From Acidobacteriota bacterium (GTDB lineage: Bacteria > Acidobacteriota > Vicinamibacteria > Vicinamibacterales > CAVVIG01): a stretch of 34,337 bases of DNA. The first letter of the stretch is position 1. Every line of letters starts with the position of its first letter. The notes beneath the pieces were generated by a model. The model was given only the letters and a program-made list of their open reading frames with translations, searched no databases and was not told the DNA's origin. The stretch lies in NCBI GenBank assembly GCA_003222395.1, contig QHWB01000051.1, positions 71,452 through 105,788 of the forward strand, written 5' to 3'. A program made the translations under genes and the position numbers. Below, piece after piece: positions 1-9,147 of this stretch.

Positions 1-43
1 CGAAACGGTGATCGTCGCGGTGGCTCCCACTGAAGTATTCAAC

Positions 44-844
44 CTACGCCGCGCGCTTCTTCCGCTCGGGAACCGGCGGCTGGATGCGCGCGAGGTACAC
101 GAGCATCACGATCGCGAGCGGCGCGAGCAGGATCGAGATGAACTGAGACGTCGAGAACATCCACACCGTGCCGCGATCGTCGCCGCGGAAGAACTCGATG
201 ATGAAGCGCGAGACGGCATATAGCAGCATATAGAGCCAGAACGTGCGCCCCGGAAACGGTCGACCCTTCCGCTCGGTCAACAGCAGCACGGCCAGAATCA
301 GCAGCTCCGCGCCCGCTTCGTAGAGCTGCGTCGGGTGCAGCGGCACGCCGAGCGGCGTGCCGACGTTGGCCGCCGCGAACGGATCGGTGAACGTGATCCC
401 CCATGGCCGCGTTGTCGGCTTGCCGTAGCAGCAGCCGGCGAACAGGCATCCGAATCGTCCGACGACGTGGCCGAGCGCGATTCCCGGCGCGAACACGTCG
501 CACGTCGTCCAGAGCGGCAGGCCGGCGCGGCGGATGTACCAGAGCGCGACGACGACGGCGAGGATCAGGCCGCCGTAGAACACGCCGCCCGATCGCGCCA
601 GCGTGAGCAGTTCCTTCGGGTCGTTCCTGAACGTCGAGAAATCGGTGACGAGCAGCAGCAGCTTTGCGCCGATGAGCGCGCTGATGATGATGTAGATGCC
701 GAGGTCGAGCACGCGGTTGTGGTCGAGGCCGCGCTTCTGCGCGCGTGTCATCGCGAGCTTCAGGCCGAGCAGGTACGCCGCGGCGAGCAGGACGCCGTAC
801 GTGTAGACCGTGATCGGTCCGAACTCAAAGAGTCTTGGATACAT
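44..844 (-). CDS. lgt: Prolipoprotein diacylglyceryl transferase
   Basis: This 266-residue membrane enzyme transfers diacylglycerol from phosphatidylglycerol to the lipobox cysteine of prolipoproteins, the first step of lipoprotein maturation at the inner membrane. The sequence shows the family signature around residues 125-140 (HVVGRFGCLFAGCCYGKPT), the HPTQLYEA motif near residue 170, and several hydrophobic membrane segments (for example VYTYGVLLAAAYLLGL near the N terminus). Length matches the family. The ATG start lies inside the 3' end of lspA (20-bp overlap), so lspA and lgt are translationally close, downstream of ileS. This clusters the first two lipoprotein-processing enzymes. The C terminus is basic (PERKKRAA). 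The identification is firm. Confidence 0.97.
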   Translation of the reverse strand: MYPRLFEFGPITVYTYGVLLAAAYLLGLKLAMTRAQKRGLDHNRVLDLGIYIIISALIGAKLLLLVTDFSTFRNDPKELLTLARSGGVFYGGLILAVVVALWYIRRAGLPLWTTCDVFAPGIALGHVVGRFGCLFAGCCYGKPTTRPWGITFTDPFAAANVGTPLGVPLHPTQLYEAGAELLILAVLLLTERKGRPFPGRTFWLYMLLYAVSRFIIEFFRGDDRGTVWMFSTSQFISILLAPLAIVMLVYLARIQPPVPERKKRAA

Positions 845-1370
845 GCGAGTCTGTCCCGAGCATGTCGAGGATCATAATCGCGACGCCGATCGTGATCGCC
901 GAGTCCGCGACGTTGAACGCCCAGAAATGGTACGTCCGCCAGTAGACGTCCACGAAATCGACCACCGATCCCGAGACGACGCGATCGAGCAGGTTGCCCG
1001 CGGCGCCGCCGATGATCAGCGCGAGGCCGAGGCGCGCCACGAGCTGGTGGTGCGCGAGGCTCGCCGCGTACATCCCGACGCCGATGAGCGCCGCCGTCGC
1101 GATGACGGCGATGACGACGGTCTTGAACGGGAAGTCGGCCGTGTTCAGGATGCCGAACGCGGCGCCGGTGTTGCGCACGTGCGTGAAGTCGATGAATCCC
1201 GGCACGACGGTCATGCTCTCGTGCAGCGGCAGCGTCGCGCGGATCGCCGCCTTCGTCAGCTGATCGAAGGCGACGATGAGAATCGGCAGCCAGATTTCCA
1301 GTCGGCGGGGCCGAACGTGGTGAACCACCCGCGGGGCGCCGGCCTCGGTAGCGAGCGCGTCGTCAGCCAT
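825..1370 (-). CDS. lspA: Lipoprotein signal peptidase (signal peptidase II)
   Basis: This 181-residue aspartic protease of the inner membrane cleaves the signal peptide from diacylglyceryl-modified prolipoproteins made by Lgt. The two catalytic aspartates are visible in GGAAGNLLDR (about residue 123) and FNVADSAITIG (about residue 155). FDQLTKAAIR and VRNTGAAFG are further family motifs, and four hydrophobic helices are evident. It starts 4 bp after the ileS stop codon and overlaps lgt, so ileS-lspA-lgt reads as one operon; ileS-lspA linkage is common in bacteria. The first 25 residues extend beyond the usual family start and look unstructured, so the true start could be slightly downstream. 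Confidence 0.97.
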   Translation of the reverse strand: MADDALATEAGAPRVVHHVRPRRLEIWLPILIVAFDQLTKAAIRATLPLHESMTVVPGFIDFTHVRNTGAAFGILNTADFPFKTVVIAVIATAALIGVGMYAASLAHHQLVARLGLALIIGGAAGNLLDRVVSGSVVDFVDVYWRTYHFWAFNVADSAITIGVAIMILDMLGTDSHVSKTL

Positions 1371-1374
1371 TCAT

Positions 1375-4191
1375 TCAGCCATTCACGGTTTCCGCCAGCG
1401 CCTCCTGGCACCGGTCGCACAGGCCGGCCCAGGCCGGCTCTTTCGAGACCTTGTCGACGTAGCGCCAGCACCGCTCGCACTTGACGCCGCCGGCGCGCTC
1501 GATTGCGATCCGCAGCTCCGTTCCGTCCTTCAGCTGGACGTCGGACACGATGAACAGCATCGGCAAATCGTGCGCGTGGCGCCGCAGCAGCGCGAGCTCC
1601 GCGGCTGGCGCGGAGATGACCACCCTGGCCTGCAGCGAGCTGCCGATCTGCTTGTGCTTGCGCAGCGGCTCGATTTCGGCGAGCACGCGCTCGCGCACGG
1701 CGATGAGCTGCGTCCATCGATCCAGCAGCTCGCGGTCGACGAGCGGCACGAGCACGGCGCCCGACGGGAACACCGCGATGTGGACCGATTCTTCCCGCGC
1801 GCCGGGGAGGAAACGCCAGACTTCGTCGCCGGTGAACGACAGAATCGGCGCCATGAGGCGCGCCAGGCCGTCGGCCATCAGGAACATCGCCGTCTGCGCC
1901 GACCGCCGCTGGCGCGATCGGGCCGCAAACGTGTACATCCGATCCTTCGACACGTCGACGTAGAACGCGCTCAGGTCGACGGTGGAGAACGTGTTCAGCG
2001 TCTGAAAGATCGTGCCGTAGTCGTACGCGTCGTACGCCGCGAGGATCCGGAGCGCGGCGTCTGCGTAGCGCGCAAGGATGTACCGATCGACTTCTTCGAG
2101 CTGCGCCACGTCGACGAGATCGGCGGATGGATCGAAGTCGTACAGATTCGCGACCAGGTACCGCATCGTGTTGCGGATCTTCCGGTACGCCTCGACGACG
2201 CGCGCGAGAATCTCCTTGCCGAGGCGCACTTCCTGCGTGTAGTCGCTCATCGACACCCACAGGCGGACGATGTCGGCGCCGCTCTCCCTGATGACGTCGT
2301 CCGGCTCGATCGAATTGCCGAGCGACTTCGACATCTTGCGGCCGTCCTCGGCCACGATGAAGCCGTGCGTGAGGATCTGCTGGAACGGCGCGCGGCCGCG
2401 CGTGCCCAGGCCGACGAGCAGCGAGCTCTGGAACCAGCCGCGATGCTGGTCGCTCCCTTCCAGATAGATGTCGGCGGGCCACGTCAGCTCGGGCCACACC
2501 GAGAGCACCGCCTCATGGCTCGACCCTGAGTCGAACCAGACGTCGAGAATGTTCATCTCGCGCTCGAAATGGCGGCCGCCGCACTTGGGACACGCGAGGC
2601 TGGCGGGAACGAAATCCTCCGTTGGCCGTTCGTACCACGAATCGGCGCCGTACTTCTCGAACACGCCGGCGGCCTTCTCGACGAGCGCAGGCGTGACGAT
2701 GGCCTCGCCGCACGACGTGCAGTCCACCGCCGGAATCGGCACGCCCCACACGCGCTGCCGCGAGATGCACCAGTCGGGACGGTTGGCGATCATGTTGTAC
2801 ATGCGGTCGCGGCCCCACGACGGGATCCATCGCACGTGGCGATCGATGTTCTCGAGCGCGGCCTGCCGCAGCGTCCCAGGCCCCAGCCCCGAGCCCCCAG
2901 CCCCCAGCGGTTTGTCCAGTGCGATGAACCACTGCGACGTCGCGAGGAAGATGACCGGATTGTGACAGCGCCAGCAGTGCGGATACTGGTGCGAGAACGA
3001 CTCGCGATGCCACAGCCGTCCTCGTTCCTTCAGCGCATCGGCGACGTTCGGGTTCGCGTCGAACACGCGCTGGCCGCCGAACAGTTCCACCGTGTCGAGG
3101 AAATGTCCCGTCGGTCCGATCGGCGCGTAGATCTCCAGCCCGTACTTCATGCCGGTCGCGAAGTCGTCGGCGCCGTGGCCGGGCGCGGTGTGGACGGCGC
3201 CCGTTCCCGCCTCGAGCGTGACGTACTCGCCCAGCACGCCGAGCGACGGGCGCGCGTACAACGGATGCTGAAAGCGGATGTGTTCGAGCTGCTCGCCTCT
3301 CATGCGCGCGATCGGCGCGCCGAACGATTTCCCGACCGCCGCCGCCACTTTTTCCGCCAGCGCCTCGGCGACGATGACCGCGCGTCCCTCGACGGCGTAC
3401 GCGCCGTAGTCGAAGTCCGGATGAAACGCGATCGCGAGGTTCGACGGAATGGTCCACGGCGTCGTCGTCCAGATCAGAACCGAGACGTCTTTCCCGACGA
3501 GCGCCGGCACGCGCGTCCCGAGCTCTGCCGCGCTCGACCGATCGAGCGGAAACTCCACGTAGATCGACGGCGACGTGTGATCCTCGTACTCGACTTCGGC
3601 TTCCGCGAGCGCCGTGCGGCAGTGGATGCACCAGTGCACCGGCTTCTTGCCTTTGTAGACGAGATCCTGCGCGACGAAGCGGCCGAACGCGCGCGCGATC
3701 GCCGCCTGGTACTTGAAGTTCATCGTCAGGTACGGCGCGTCCCAGGTGCCGAGGATGCCGAGGCGCTGGAACTGCTCGCTCATCGTGCCGACGAAGCGCT
3801 CCGCGTACGCGCGGCACGCGCGGCAGAAATCGGCGACCGACATCTGACGCTTCTTCGGACCGAGCTCGCGATCGACCTGCAGCTCGATCGGCAGCCCGTG
3901 GCAGTCGTAGCCGACGACGTACGGCGCGTCGAAGCCCGCCATCGATCGCGACTTGACGACGAGCTCCTTCAGGATCTTGTTCATCGCCGTGCCCATGTGG
4001 ATGTTGCCGTTGGCGTACGGCGGGCCGTCGTGCAGCACGAACTTCGGCGCGCCGTTGCGGCGCTCCCGAATCCTTCCGTAAAGGTCCATCTCCCGCCAGC
4101 GCGCGAGCATCTGCGGCTCGCTCGTCGGCAGGTTCGCCTTCATCGGGAAGTCGGTGCGCGGCAGGTTGACGGTGTCCTTCCACTCGGGCAT
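1375..4191 (-). CDS. ileS: Isoleucyl-tRNA synthetase
   Basis: This 938-residue class Ia synthetase charges tRNA-Ile with isoleucine and edits valine. Motifs in order: a HIGH-type signature in [16 protein letters not shown] (about residue 60); the CP1 editing domain with [11 protein letters not shown] and [20 protein letters not shown] in [12 protein letters not shown] (about residue 610); and a C-terminal zinc finger with CERCWRY and CDRCQEAL. Length is normal. The ATG at 4191 is preceded by an AAGG about 6 nt upstream and a TATAAA box 14 nt upstream, so this gene probably has a short leader. It diverges from the M16 peptidase gene only 28 bp away. A short glycine-rich insert ([15 protein letters not shown], encoded near 2870-2912) sits where homologues are compact and coincides with a GC-rich direct repeat. 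Confidence 0.98.
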   Translation of the reverse strand: MPEWKDTVNLPRTDFPMKANLPTSEPQMLARWREMDLYGRIRERRNGAPKFVLHDGPPYANGNIHMGTAMNKILKELVVKSRSMAGFDAPYVVGYDCHGLPIELQVDRELGPKKRQMSVADFCRACRAYAERFVGTMSEQFQRLGILGTWDAPYLTMNFKYQAAIARAFGRFVAQDLVYKGKKPVHWCIHCRTALAEAEVEYEDHTSPSIYVEFPLDRSSAAELGTRVPALVGKDVSVLIWTTTPWTIPSNLAIAFHPDFDYGAYAVEGRAVIVAEALAEKVAAAVGKSFGAPIARMRGEQLEHIRFQHPLYARPSLGVLGEYVTLEAGTGAVHTAPGHGADDFATGMKYGLEIYAPIGPTGHFLDTVELFGGQRVFDANPNVADALKERGRLWHRESFSHQYPHCWRCHNPVIFLATSQWFIALDKPLGAGGSGLGPGTLRQAALENIDRHVRWIPSWGRDRMYNMIANRPDWCISRQRVWGVPIPAVDCTSCGEAIVTPALVEKAAGVFEKYGADSWYERPTEDFVPASLACPKCGGRHFEREMNILDVWFDSGSSHEAVLSVWPELTWPADIYLEGSDQHRGWFQSSLLVGLGTRGRAPFQQILTHGFIVAEDGRKMSKSLGNSIEPDDVIRESGADIVRLWVSMSDYTQEVRLGKEILARVVEAYRKIRNTMRYLVANLYDFDPSADLVDVAQLEEVDRYILARYADAALRILAAYDAYDYGTIFQTLNTFSTVDLSAFYVDVSKDRMYTFAARSRQRRSAQTAMFLMADGLARLMAPILSFTGDEVWRFLPGAREESVHIAVFPSGAVLVPLVDRELLDRWTQLIAVRERVLAEIEPLRKHKQIGSSLQARVVISAPAAELALLRRHAHDLPMLFIVSDVQLKDGTELRIAIERAGGVKCERCWRYVDKVSKEPAWAGLCDRCQEALAETVNG

Positions 4192-4205
4192 GGATATCCT
4201 TCGAT

Positions 4206-4213
4206 TTTATAAT
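4206..4213. promoter_or_regulatory. Shared -10 for divergent ileS and M16 gene
   Basis: Plus strand TATAAT lies at 4208-4213, exactly 6 nt before the ATG at 4220. The minus strand reads TATAAA through the same bases (4211-4206), 14 nt before the ileS ATG at 4191. Only 28 bp separate the two start codons, so both genes must use this element or promoters lying inside each other's coding region. No convincing -35 hexamer is visible for the plus direction. Confidence 0.6.
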
Positions 4214-4219
4214 GGACGG

Positions 4220-5512
4220 ATGCGTTGTGCGCTGCTGGGCAACGGATTGAAGGTGCTCATCCACGAGGAGCACACCGCGCCGCTGGCCTCGGTGTGGTGT
4301 TGGTACAAAGCGGGCTCGAAGGACGAGCGTCCCGGGCTCACGGGCGTGTCGCACTGGGTCGAGCATATGAACTTCAAGGGCACGACCAACATCCCGCGCG
4401 ATCAGGTGAAAGGGATCATCGAGCAGTTCGGCGGGACGTGGAACGGCTACACGTGGATCGATCAGACGACGTACTTCGAGACGGCGACGCGCGACGCGCT
4501 CGATCGGATGCTGTTCATCGAGTCCGAGCGCATGGCGAACTGTTTATACCATCCTGACGACTGCGAGTCGGAGCGCACCGTGATCATCTCCGAGCTCCAG
4601 GGCGGCGACAACGATCCCGATCAGCTGCTCGATCAGGAACTGACGGCGACCGCGTTCAAGGCGCACCCGTACCGGCATCCGACGATCGGATGGCTGCCGG
4701 ATTTGCAGACGATGACGCGCGACGACCTGTACGGGTACTACCGCCGCTACTACGTGCCGAACAACGCGACGCTCGTCATCGTTGGCGACGTGGAGACCGA
4801 CGTCGCGCTGCGGCGCGCCGAGCACCACTTCGGCGCGATACAGCCGGGAGCAGAGGTGTCGCGCATCCGCACCGTCGAGCCCGAACAAACCGGCGAGCGG
4901 CGTCTCACGATTCGGAAGCCCGGAACGACGGCGTACTTGAAGGTGGGCTATCATGCGCCGTCGGCGACCGACGGCCATTTCTTCCCGCTGCTGATCCTCG
5001 ACGCCGTGCTCACCGGAGCCAAAGGGCTGAACCTCTGGTCCAGTTTTCGAGGCGCGGCGCCCCAGCGCAGCACGCGGCTGTACCGCGCGCTCGTCGAGCG
5101 CGGCATCGCGTCGTGGGTCGGCGGCTCGCTGCTGCCGACCGAGCAGCCGTTCCTCTACACGATCTCGGCAACCGTCACCGATGGGACGCCGCTCCCCTCG
5201 GCGGAGTCGACGCTGCTCGAGGAACTCGATCGCGTCGAGCGCGGCGGCATCACCGACGCCGAGCTGACGAAAGCCAAGGCGCAGCTTCGCGCGCGGCTCG
5301 TGTTCGACAGCGACAGCGTGACGAACATCGCGCACCAGCTCGGATACTTCGAGACCATTGGCGGCGTCGAGTCGTTCACCACGCTCGCGCCACGCATCGC
5401 CGCCGTTACGGTCGACGAGGTCAACGCCGCCGCGCGCGCGGTCCTGCCTTCAGCGAACCGTACGATTGGCTGGTTCGACCCGTTACCTGTCGGCGAGGAA
5501 AGCGCGAAATAG
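4220..5512 (+). CDS. M16 zinc peptidase, active subunit
   Basis: This 430-residue M16 (pitrilysin / processing-peptidase-like) metallopeptidase has the inverted zinc motif HxxEH in SHWVEHMNFKGT (about residue 50) and the downstream zinc-ligand region ESERTVIISELQ (about residue 115). It is probably the catalytic half of a two-subunit peptidase, because the next gene is an M16 homologue without the motif. The ATG at 4220 was chosen because TATAAT ends 6 nt before it, fitting a leaderless message; an upstream in-frame ATG at 4154 would lie within ileS. No signal peptide is evident, so a cytoplasmic location is likely. The substrate is unknown; peptide clearance or processing is typical of the family. 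Confidence 0.93.
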   Translation: MRCALLGNGLKVLIHEEHTAPLASVWCWYKAGSKDERPGLTGVSHWVEHMNFKGTTNIPRDQVKGIIEQFGGTWNGYTWIDQTTYFETATRDALDRMLFIESERMANCLYHPDDCESERTVIISELQGGDNDPDQLLDQELTATAFKAHPYRHPTIGWLPDLQTMTRDDLYGYYRRYYVPNNATLVIVGDVETDVALRRAEHHFGAIQPGAEVSRIRTVEPEQTGERRLTIRKPGTTAYLKVGYHAPSATDGHFFPLLILDAVLTGAKGLNLWSSFRGAAPQRSTRLYRALVERGIASWVGGSLLPTEQPFLYTISATVTDGTPLPSAESTLLEELDRVERGGITDAELTKAKAQLRARLVFDSDSVTNIAHQLGYFETIGGVESFTTLAPRIAAVTVDEVNAAARAVLPSANRTIGWFDPLPVGEESAK

Positions 5513-5567
5513 GAAGTACGAAGTTGGAAGTACGAAGTCGGAAGTACGAAGTAGGAAGTACGAAGTC
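5512..5567 (+). repeat. Minisatellite, four 14-bp units (left arm)
   Basis: Four tandem copies of GGAAGTACGAAGTN begin at the stop codon of the first M16 gene; only the last base of the unit varies (T, C, A, C). Degenerate purine-rich sequence continues to about 5590. The complementary form appears in inverted orientation at 5613-5655, so the two tracts could pair as the arms of an imperfect hairpin. Confidence 0.95.
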
Positions 5568-5607
5568 GGAAGGGCGGAATAGGAGCCAGAAGGGCGCAGA
5601 AGCACAA

Positions 5608-6921
5608 ATGTCACTTCGAACTTCGGACTTCGTACTTCGAGACTTCGTACTTCGAGCGTCCTGGCCCGGCCTCGCACCCGCCAGAACCGTGCTCGACAAC
5701 GGCGCGGTCGTACTCGCGAAGCGAGCGTCGATGACTCCCGCCGTCGCCATCCATCTCGCGATGCGCGCCGGATCGAGCTGCGATCCGGACGACGCGACCG
5801 GAGCAACATGGCTGCTGTCGCGCGTGATCGATCGCGGCACCGCGCTGCGCTCGGCGGCCGATATCGCCGAGGAGCTCGACGGCCGCGGCATCACGATCAC
5901 GACCACGGTCACGCGGCATCTGTTCTCGCTGCTCTGCACCTGCCTCGCCGACGACTTCGAGCCGGTGCTCGAGCTTCTGGGCGACATCCTGATGTCGCCG
6001 ACGATTCCGGACGAGGAGCTCGCGACGCGCAAGGGTCAGGTCATCACGGCCATTCGGCAGGACGACGACAACCCAGGAGTCCGCGCGTCTGAAACGTTGA
6101 TGGCGCTGCTCTATCCGAACGGCCATCCCTACGGACGGCCGACCAAGGGATCGATCGCCGTCGTCGAATCGCTCACGCGCGACCGGCTGCTGCGCCTGCA
6201 CGAGGAGCGCTTCGCGCCGGCCGCGTTGACGGCTGCGATCGTCGGCGACGTCGATGTTCCGCGCGCGCTGGACGTCGCGGCGCGCGTTCTGGGGCTGTGG
6301 AGGAAGCCACTCCCGACTCGGACGGTTCTTCCACCGGTCCGCCGCGCGACGACGCGGAGCCGGAGTGTCATCCCGATGATGAACAAGGCGCAGGCCGACA
6401 TCGCCTACGGGTTCACCACGATCGCGCGGCGCGATCCGGCGTACTACGCGTATTGGCTCATGAACAACGTGTTCGGGCAGTACTCGCTCGGCGGGCGGCT
6501 CGGCGACAGCATCCGCGAACGTCAGGGGATGGCGTATTACGCCTCGAGCTCCCTCGACGCGAACGTCGTCGAAGGACCTCTGGTCGTCCGGGCCGGCGTC
6601 AGTCCGGCGAACGTCGACCGTGCGGTCGCGTCGATCGACGAGGAGGTCGCCCGCCTCGCGGGCGAAGGGGTGACCGAGAAGGAGCTCGATGAGTCGCGCC
6701 GATTCCTCATCGGATCCATCCCGCGCGCGCTCGAAACGAACGCGGCGATCGCCAACTTCCTGCAGAACGCCGAGTTCTTCGAACTGGGTCTCGATTACGA
6801 CGTGCGGCTGCCTGAGCTGTTGAGCGCCGTGACCGTCGACGAGGTCAACGCGGCCGCGCGCCATGCCGTCGCCGTCGATCGCGCGACCATCGTCATCGCC
6901 GGACCGTATCGTGACAGCTGA
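5608..6921 (+). CDS. M16 family protein, inactive subunit
   Basis: This 437-residue M16 homologue lacks the HxxEH zinc motif: the equivalent region reads ATWLLSRVIDRGTALRS. It keeps the glycine-rich and C-terminal features of non-catalytic subunits (QYSLGGRLGDSIRERQGMAYY, about residues 290-310). Paired active and inactive M16 subunits are established for bacterial M16B enzymes and mitochondrial processing peptidase, so a heterodimer with the preceding gene product is the likely state. The ATG at 5608 places residues 2-17 (SLRTSDFVLRDFVLRA) inside a repeat arm. A GTG just before LDNGAVVLAKR (around 5690) is an alternative start that would match family N termini better. The HAD gene overlaps its 3' end by 11 bp. 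Confidence 0.9.
   Translation: MSLRTSDFVLRDFVLRASWPGLAPARTVLDNGAVVLAKRASMTPAVAIHLAMRAGSSCDPDDATGATWLLSRVIDRGTALRSAADIAEELDGRGITITTTVTRHLFSLLCTCLADDFEPVLELLGDILMSPTIPDEELATRKGQVITAIRQDDDNPGVRASETLMALLYPNGHPYGRPTKGSIAVVESLTRDRLLRLHEERFAPAALTAAIVGDVDVPRALDVAARVLGLWRKPLPTRTVLPPVRRATTRSRSVIPMMNKAQADIAYGFTTIARRDPAYYAYWLMNNVFGQYSLGGRLGDSIRERQGMAYYASSSLDANVVEGPLVVRAGVSPANVDRAVASIDEEVARLAGEGVTEKELDESRRFLIGSIPRALETNAAIANFLQNAEFFELGLDYDVRLPELLSAVTVDEVNAAARHAVAVDRATIVIAGPYRDS
5613..5655 (+). repeat. Inverted minisatellite arm, partly coding
   Basis: About three degenerate units of ACTTCGTACTTCGG lie in the opposite orientation to the units at 5512-5567. They fall within the first codons of the second M16 gene and encode LRTSDFVLRDFVLR if the ATG at 5608 is used. 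Confidence 0.9.
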
Positions 6922-7621
6922 TATCCGCGCCGTCTTCTTCGACGTCGATTTCACGCTCATCTGTCCCGGTCCGATGTTTGGGGGCGAAGGTTATCGCGCA
7001 TTTTGCGCGCGATACGGGATGGACGTCGACGCCGCCAGGTTTGCTGCCGCGGTCGCCGGCGCCGCGCCGCTGCTCGACGGCCCCGAGGACGCGCCGTACG
7101 ACGCCGAAATCTTCGTCGCCTACACGCGCCGCATCATCGAGCAGATGGGCGGATCGGGCGATCGCCTCGACGCCTGCGCGCGCGAGATCTACGACGAGTG
7201 GGCCGCGTGCCGGCATTTCGAGCTGTACGACGACGTCCCCGCCGTCCTGCGCGAGCTCGCGGACGCCGGCATTCGCATCGGCCTCATCTCGAACACGCAG
7301 CGGTGCCTCACGTCGTTCCAGTCGCATTTCGAGCTGCAGGGGCTCATCGCCGCGACCGTGTCGTCGTTCGAGCACGGGCGGATGAAACCGCACCCCAGCA
7401 TCTTCGAGACGGCGCTCGAGCGCGTCGACGTGGATGCCCCGAACGCGGTAATGGTGGGCGACAGCATCCGGCAGGACGTCGAGGGCGCGCTGCGTGCCGG
7501 GATGCGCGCGGTGCTGCTTCACCGCGGCGAGAGGCGTCACCCGATGCAGAGCGAGCTCGCGCGTCGCGGCATTCCCGTCATTCGCTCGCTCACGGAGTTG
7601 CCGAATCTGGTAATCGGGTAA
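6911..7621 (+). CDS. HAD-superfamily hydrolase
   Basis: This 236-residue haloacid dehalogenase-like phosphatase shows motif I FFDVDFTL (nucleophile Asp, residues 9-16), motif II IGLISNT, motif III lysine KPHPSIFETAL and motif IV VMVGDSIRQDVEGALRAG. A helical cap domain lies between motifs I and II. The GTG at 6911 gives VTADIRAVFFDVDFTL, the expected few residues before motif I; an ATG further upstream at 6863 would read through the end of the M16 gene. The 11-bp overlap suggests co-transcription with the peptidase pair. The substrate cannot be assigned; small phosphorylated metabolites or haloacids are possible for this family. Confidence 0.9.
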   Translation: MTADIRAVFFDVDFTLICPGPMFGGEGYRAFCARYGMDVDAARFAAAVAGAAPLLDGPEDAPYDAEIFVAYTRRIIEQMGGSGDRLDACAREIYDEWAACRHFELYDDVPAVLRELADAGIRIGLISNTQRCLTSFQSHFELQGLIAATVSSFEHGRMKPHPSIFETALERVDVDAPNAVMVGDSIRQDVEGALRAGMRAVLLHRGERRHPMQSELARRGIPVIRSLTELPNLVIG

Positions 7622-7626
7622 TCGAG

Positions 7627-8385
7627 TTGCCTATCACCTACCGCGACTTGACGTCGCGCGACGAGTTCGCGTCGGTCGTCGAGCTCGAGCGCCAAATCTG
7701 GGGGCCGGGGTACGATGACGTCGTACCCGTCCCGATTCTCACGGTCAGCGTCAAACGCGGCGGCATCCTGATCGGCGCGTTCGACGGCGAGCGGATGATC
7801 GGCTTCGTGTACTCGCTGCCCGGTATCCGAAAAGGGCGGCCGACGCAGTGGTCGCACATGCTCGGCGTCGTTGAGGACTACAGAGCTGACGGCATCGGCT
7901 ACCGTCTGAAGCTGATGCAGCGCGATCGCGCGCTGGCGATGGGTCTCGATCTCATCGAGTGGACCTTCGATCCGATGCAGGCGCTGAACGCCCATCTCAA
8001 TTTCTCCAAGCTGGGCGTCGTCGTCGAGGAGTACGAGGAGAACGTCTACGGCGAGTCGACGAGTCCGCTGCACAAAGGCAATCCGACCGACCGGTTCATC
8101 GCGGAATGGTGGATTCGCGAGCCGAGGCCGCAGTACGACTGGTCGGGCGCGCCGGTGGCGAATCAGGGTAGCCAGGTTTCGCTCGACCGGAAGGACGCGC
8201 GCGTCGTCGTCGAGATTCCGATGGGATTCACCGAGATGATCTTCGCCGCGCCCGATCTCGCGCTCGCCTGGCGCATGGCCACGCGCGAGCTGTTCACGGT
8301 CTACTTTTCCCGCGGCTATCGCGCCGTCGATTTCCGGCTCGATCGCGCGGCGCGGAAAGGGGCGTACCTGCTAATCCGCACGTAA
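7627..8385 (+). CDS. GNAT-like acetyltransferase-fold protein
   Basis: This 252-residue protein resembles the predicted GNAT family typified by COG3375. A GNAT-like core is visible in residues 1-140: GILIGAFDGERMIGFVYSLPG (strands), SHMLGVVEDYRADGIGYRLKLMQRDRA (acetyl-CoA loop region with RxxGxGxxL-like spacing) and WTFDPMQALNAHLNFSKLG. The C-terminal half is specific to this group. No ATG is available near the N terminus; the TTG at 7627, 5 nt after the HAD stop codon, gives LPITYRDL, a natural beginning. It is the last gene of the plus-strand operon and its last 15 bp overlap the convergent permease remnant. The acceptor substrate is unknown. Confidence 0.8.
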   Translation: MPITYRDLTSRDEFASVVELERQIWGPGYDDVVPVPILTVSVKRGGILIGAFDGERMIGFVYSLPGIRKGRPTQWSHMLGVVEDYRADGIGYRLKLMQRDRALAMGLDLIEWTFDPMQALNAHLNFSKLGVVVEEYEENVYGESTSPLHKGNPTDRFIAEWWIREPRPQYDWSGAPVANQGSQVSLDRKDARVVVEIPMGFTEMIFAAPDLALAWRMATRELFTVYFSRGYRAVDFRLDRAARKGAYLLIRT

Positions 8386-8772
8386 CGCGACGATTGGATC
8401 GATCCGCATCGCGTGCACGGCGGGGGCGATGCTTGCGCCGATCGCGAGCGCGATCGCGCCCGCGACGACAGCCTCATGCGTAAAGGGATCGGTCGTGCGC
8501 GTGTCGAACAGCAGGCCGCGCACGAGAGGTCCCGCAGCCAGAGCGCCGGCCGAACCCAGGGCGGCGTAGATCGGCAGGTCGGGATCGACGGCGCGAACGG
8601 CAGCGCGCGCCGCCGGCGTTGCGGCTCCCGGATCGCCGGCGGTCCGCATCACGACGGTGAAGGTCGGTACGGCGGTCTGTTCAATCGGGTGATACACGTT
8701 CGCTGCCGCGACGAGCAGGGTGAAACCGGGCCGCCGGATGGCGCAGCGGCACGCGTAGCCGAAATCGTTCAC
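8371..8772 (-). pseudogene. Remnant of an ADOP/MacB-type permease
   Basis: This 133-codon frame begins with the N terminus typical of ADOP permeases (CRCAIRRPGFTLLVAA) and then jumps to the region that in full-length relatives lies after about residue 640 (NVYHPIEQ, followed by VVMRTAGDP and VRAVDPDLPIY). It then jumps again to the extreme C terminus (GLLFDTRTTDPFTHEAVVAG ending in DPIVALRAD). The intact permease at 30524-32968 has matching landmarks (VYHPFEQ and a ~800-residue body), which shows how much is missing. Both joints keep the frame, consistent with at least two large internal deletions. The fragment has almost none of the extracytoplasmic domain and too few membrane helices to transport. 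An expressed mini-protein is possible but unlikely. Confidence 0.8.
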
Positions 8773-8802
8773 GCCACGTTTGACGCGACGCGAGAAGCGT
8801 GG

Positions 8803-9147
8803 TTAGCCGGGCGGCCAATGCATGGTGCGGCCGCCGATGAGATGCAGGTGAATATGGAAGACCGTCTGGCCGGCCTCGCGGTTCGTGTTGAACACCGTAC
8901 GGAATCCGCCGGCCGAAATTTCGCGCTGCTTCGCAATCGCCGCCGCACGCCGCACGATCTCGCCCACGATTTGGTCTTCGTCCGGCGTCAGATCGTTCAG
9001 CGATGCGATGTGGCGCTTCGGCACGACCAGCACGTGCGTCGGCCCCTGCGGATTGATGTCGTTGAACGCGATCACATTCTCGTCCTCGTAGACGATCGAG
9101 GCGTGAATCTCACGGTTGATGATTTTGCAGAAGAGGCAATCATCCAT
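8803..9147 (-). CDS. HIT-family nucleotide-binding hydrolase
   Basis: This 114-residue histidine-triad protein has the C-terminal signature HIHLHLIGG (residues 97-105), the N-terminal zinc-like pair CLFCKI, and the family core YEDENVIAFNDINPQGPTHVLVVPKRHIASL. Members hydrolyse purine nucleoside phosphoramidates or related adenylates. The ATG at 9147 is well placed for the family; its upstream sequence is a 7-bp tandem repeat with no Shine-Dalgarno sequence. The prmC frame runs through that repeat and overlaps the first 76 bp of this gene, so translation may depend on prmC. It is third in the prfA-prmC-HIT order on the minus strand. Confidence 0.94.
   Translation of the reverse strand: MDDCLFCKIINREIHASIVYEDENVIAFNDINPQGPTHVLVVPKRHIASLNDLTPDEDQIVGEIVRRAAAIAKQREISAGGFRTVFNTNREAGQTVFHIHLHLIGGRTMHWPPG

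Noticed and set aside
1366-1385. Short direct repeat AATGGCTGA at the ileS end and lspA start
   Set aside because: Two copies of 9 bp at a start/stop junction are easily coincidental and have no evident role.
5512-5655. Possible CRISPR array
   Set aside because: The units are 14 bp and directly contiguous with no unique spacers; no cas genes are nearby. The same applies to the heptamer array at 9151-9228.
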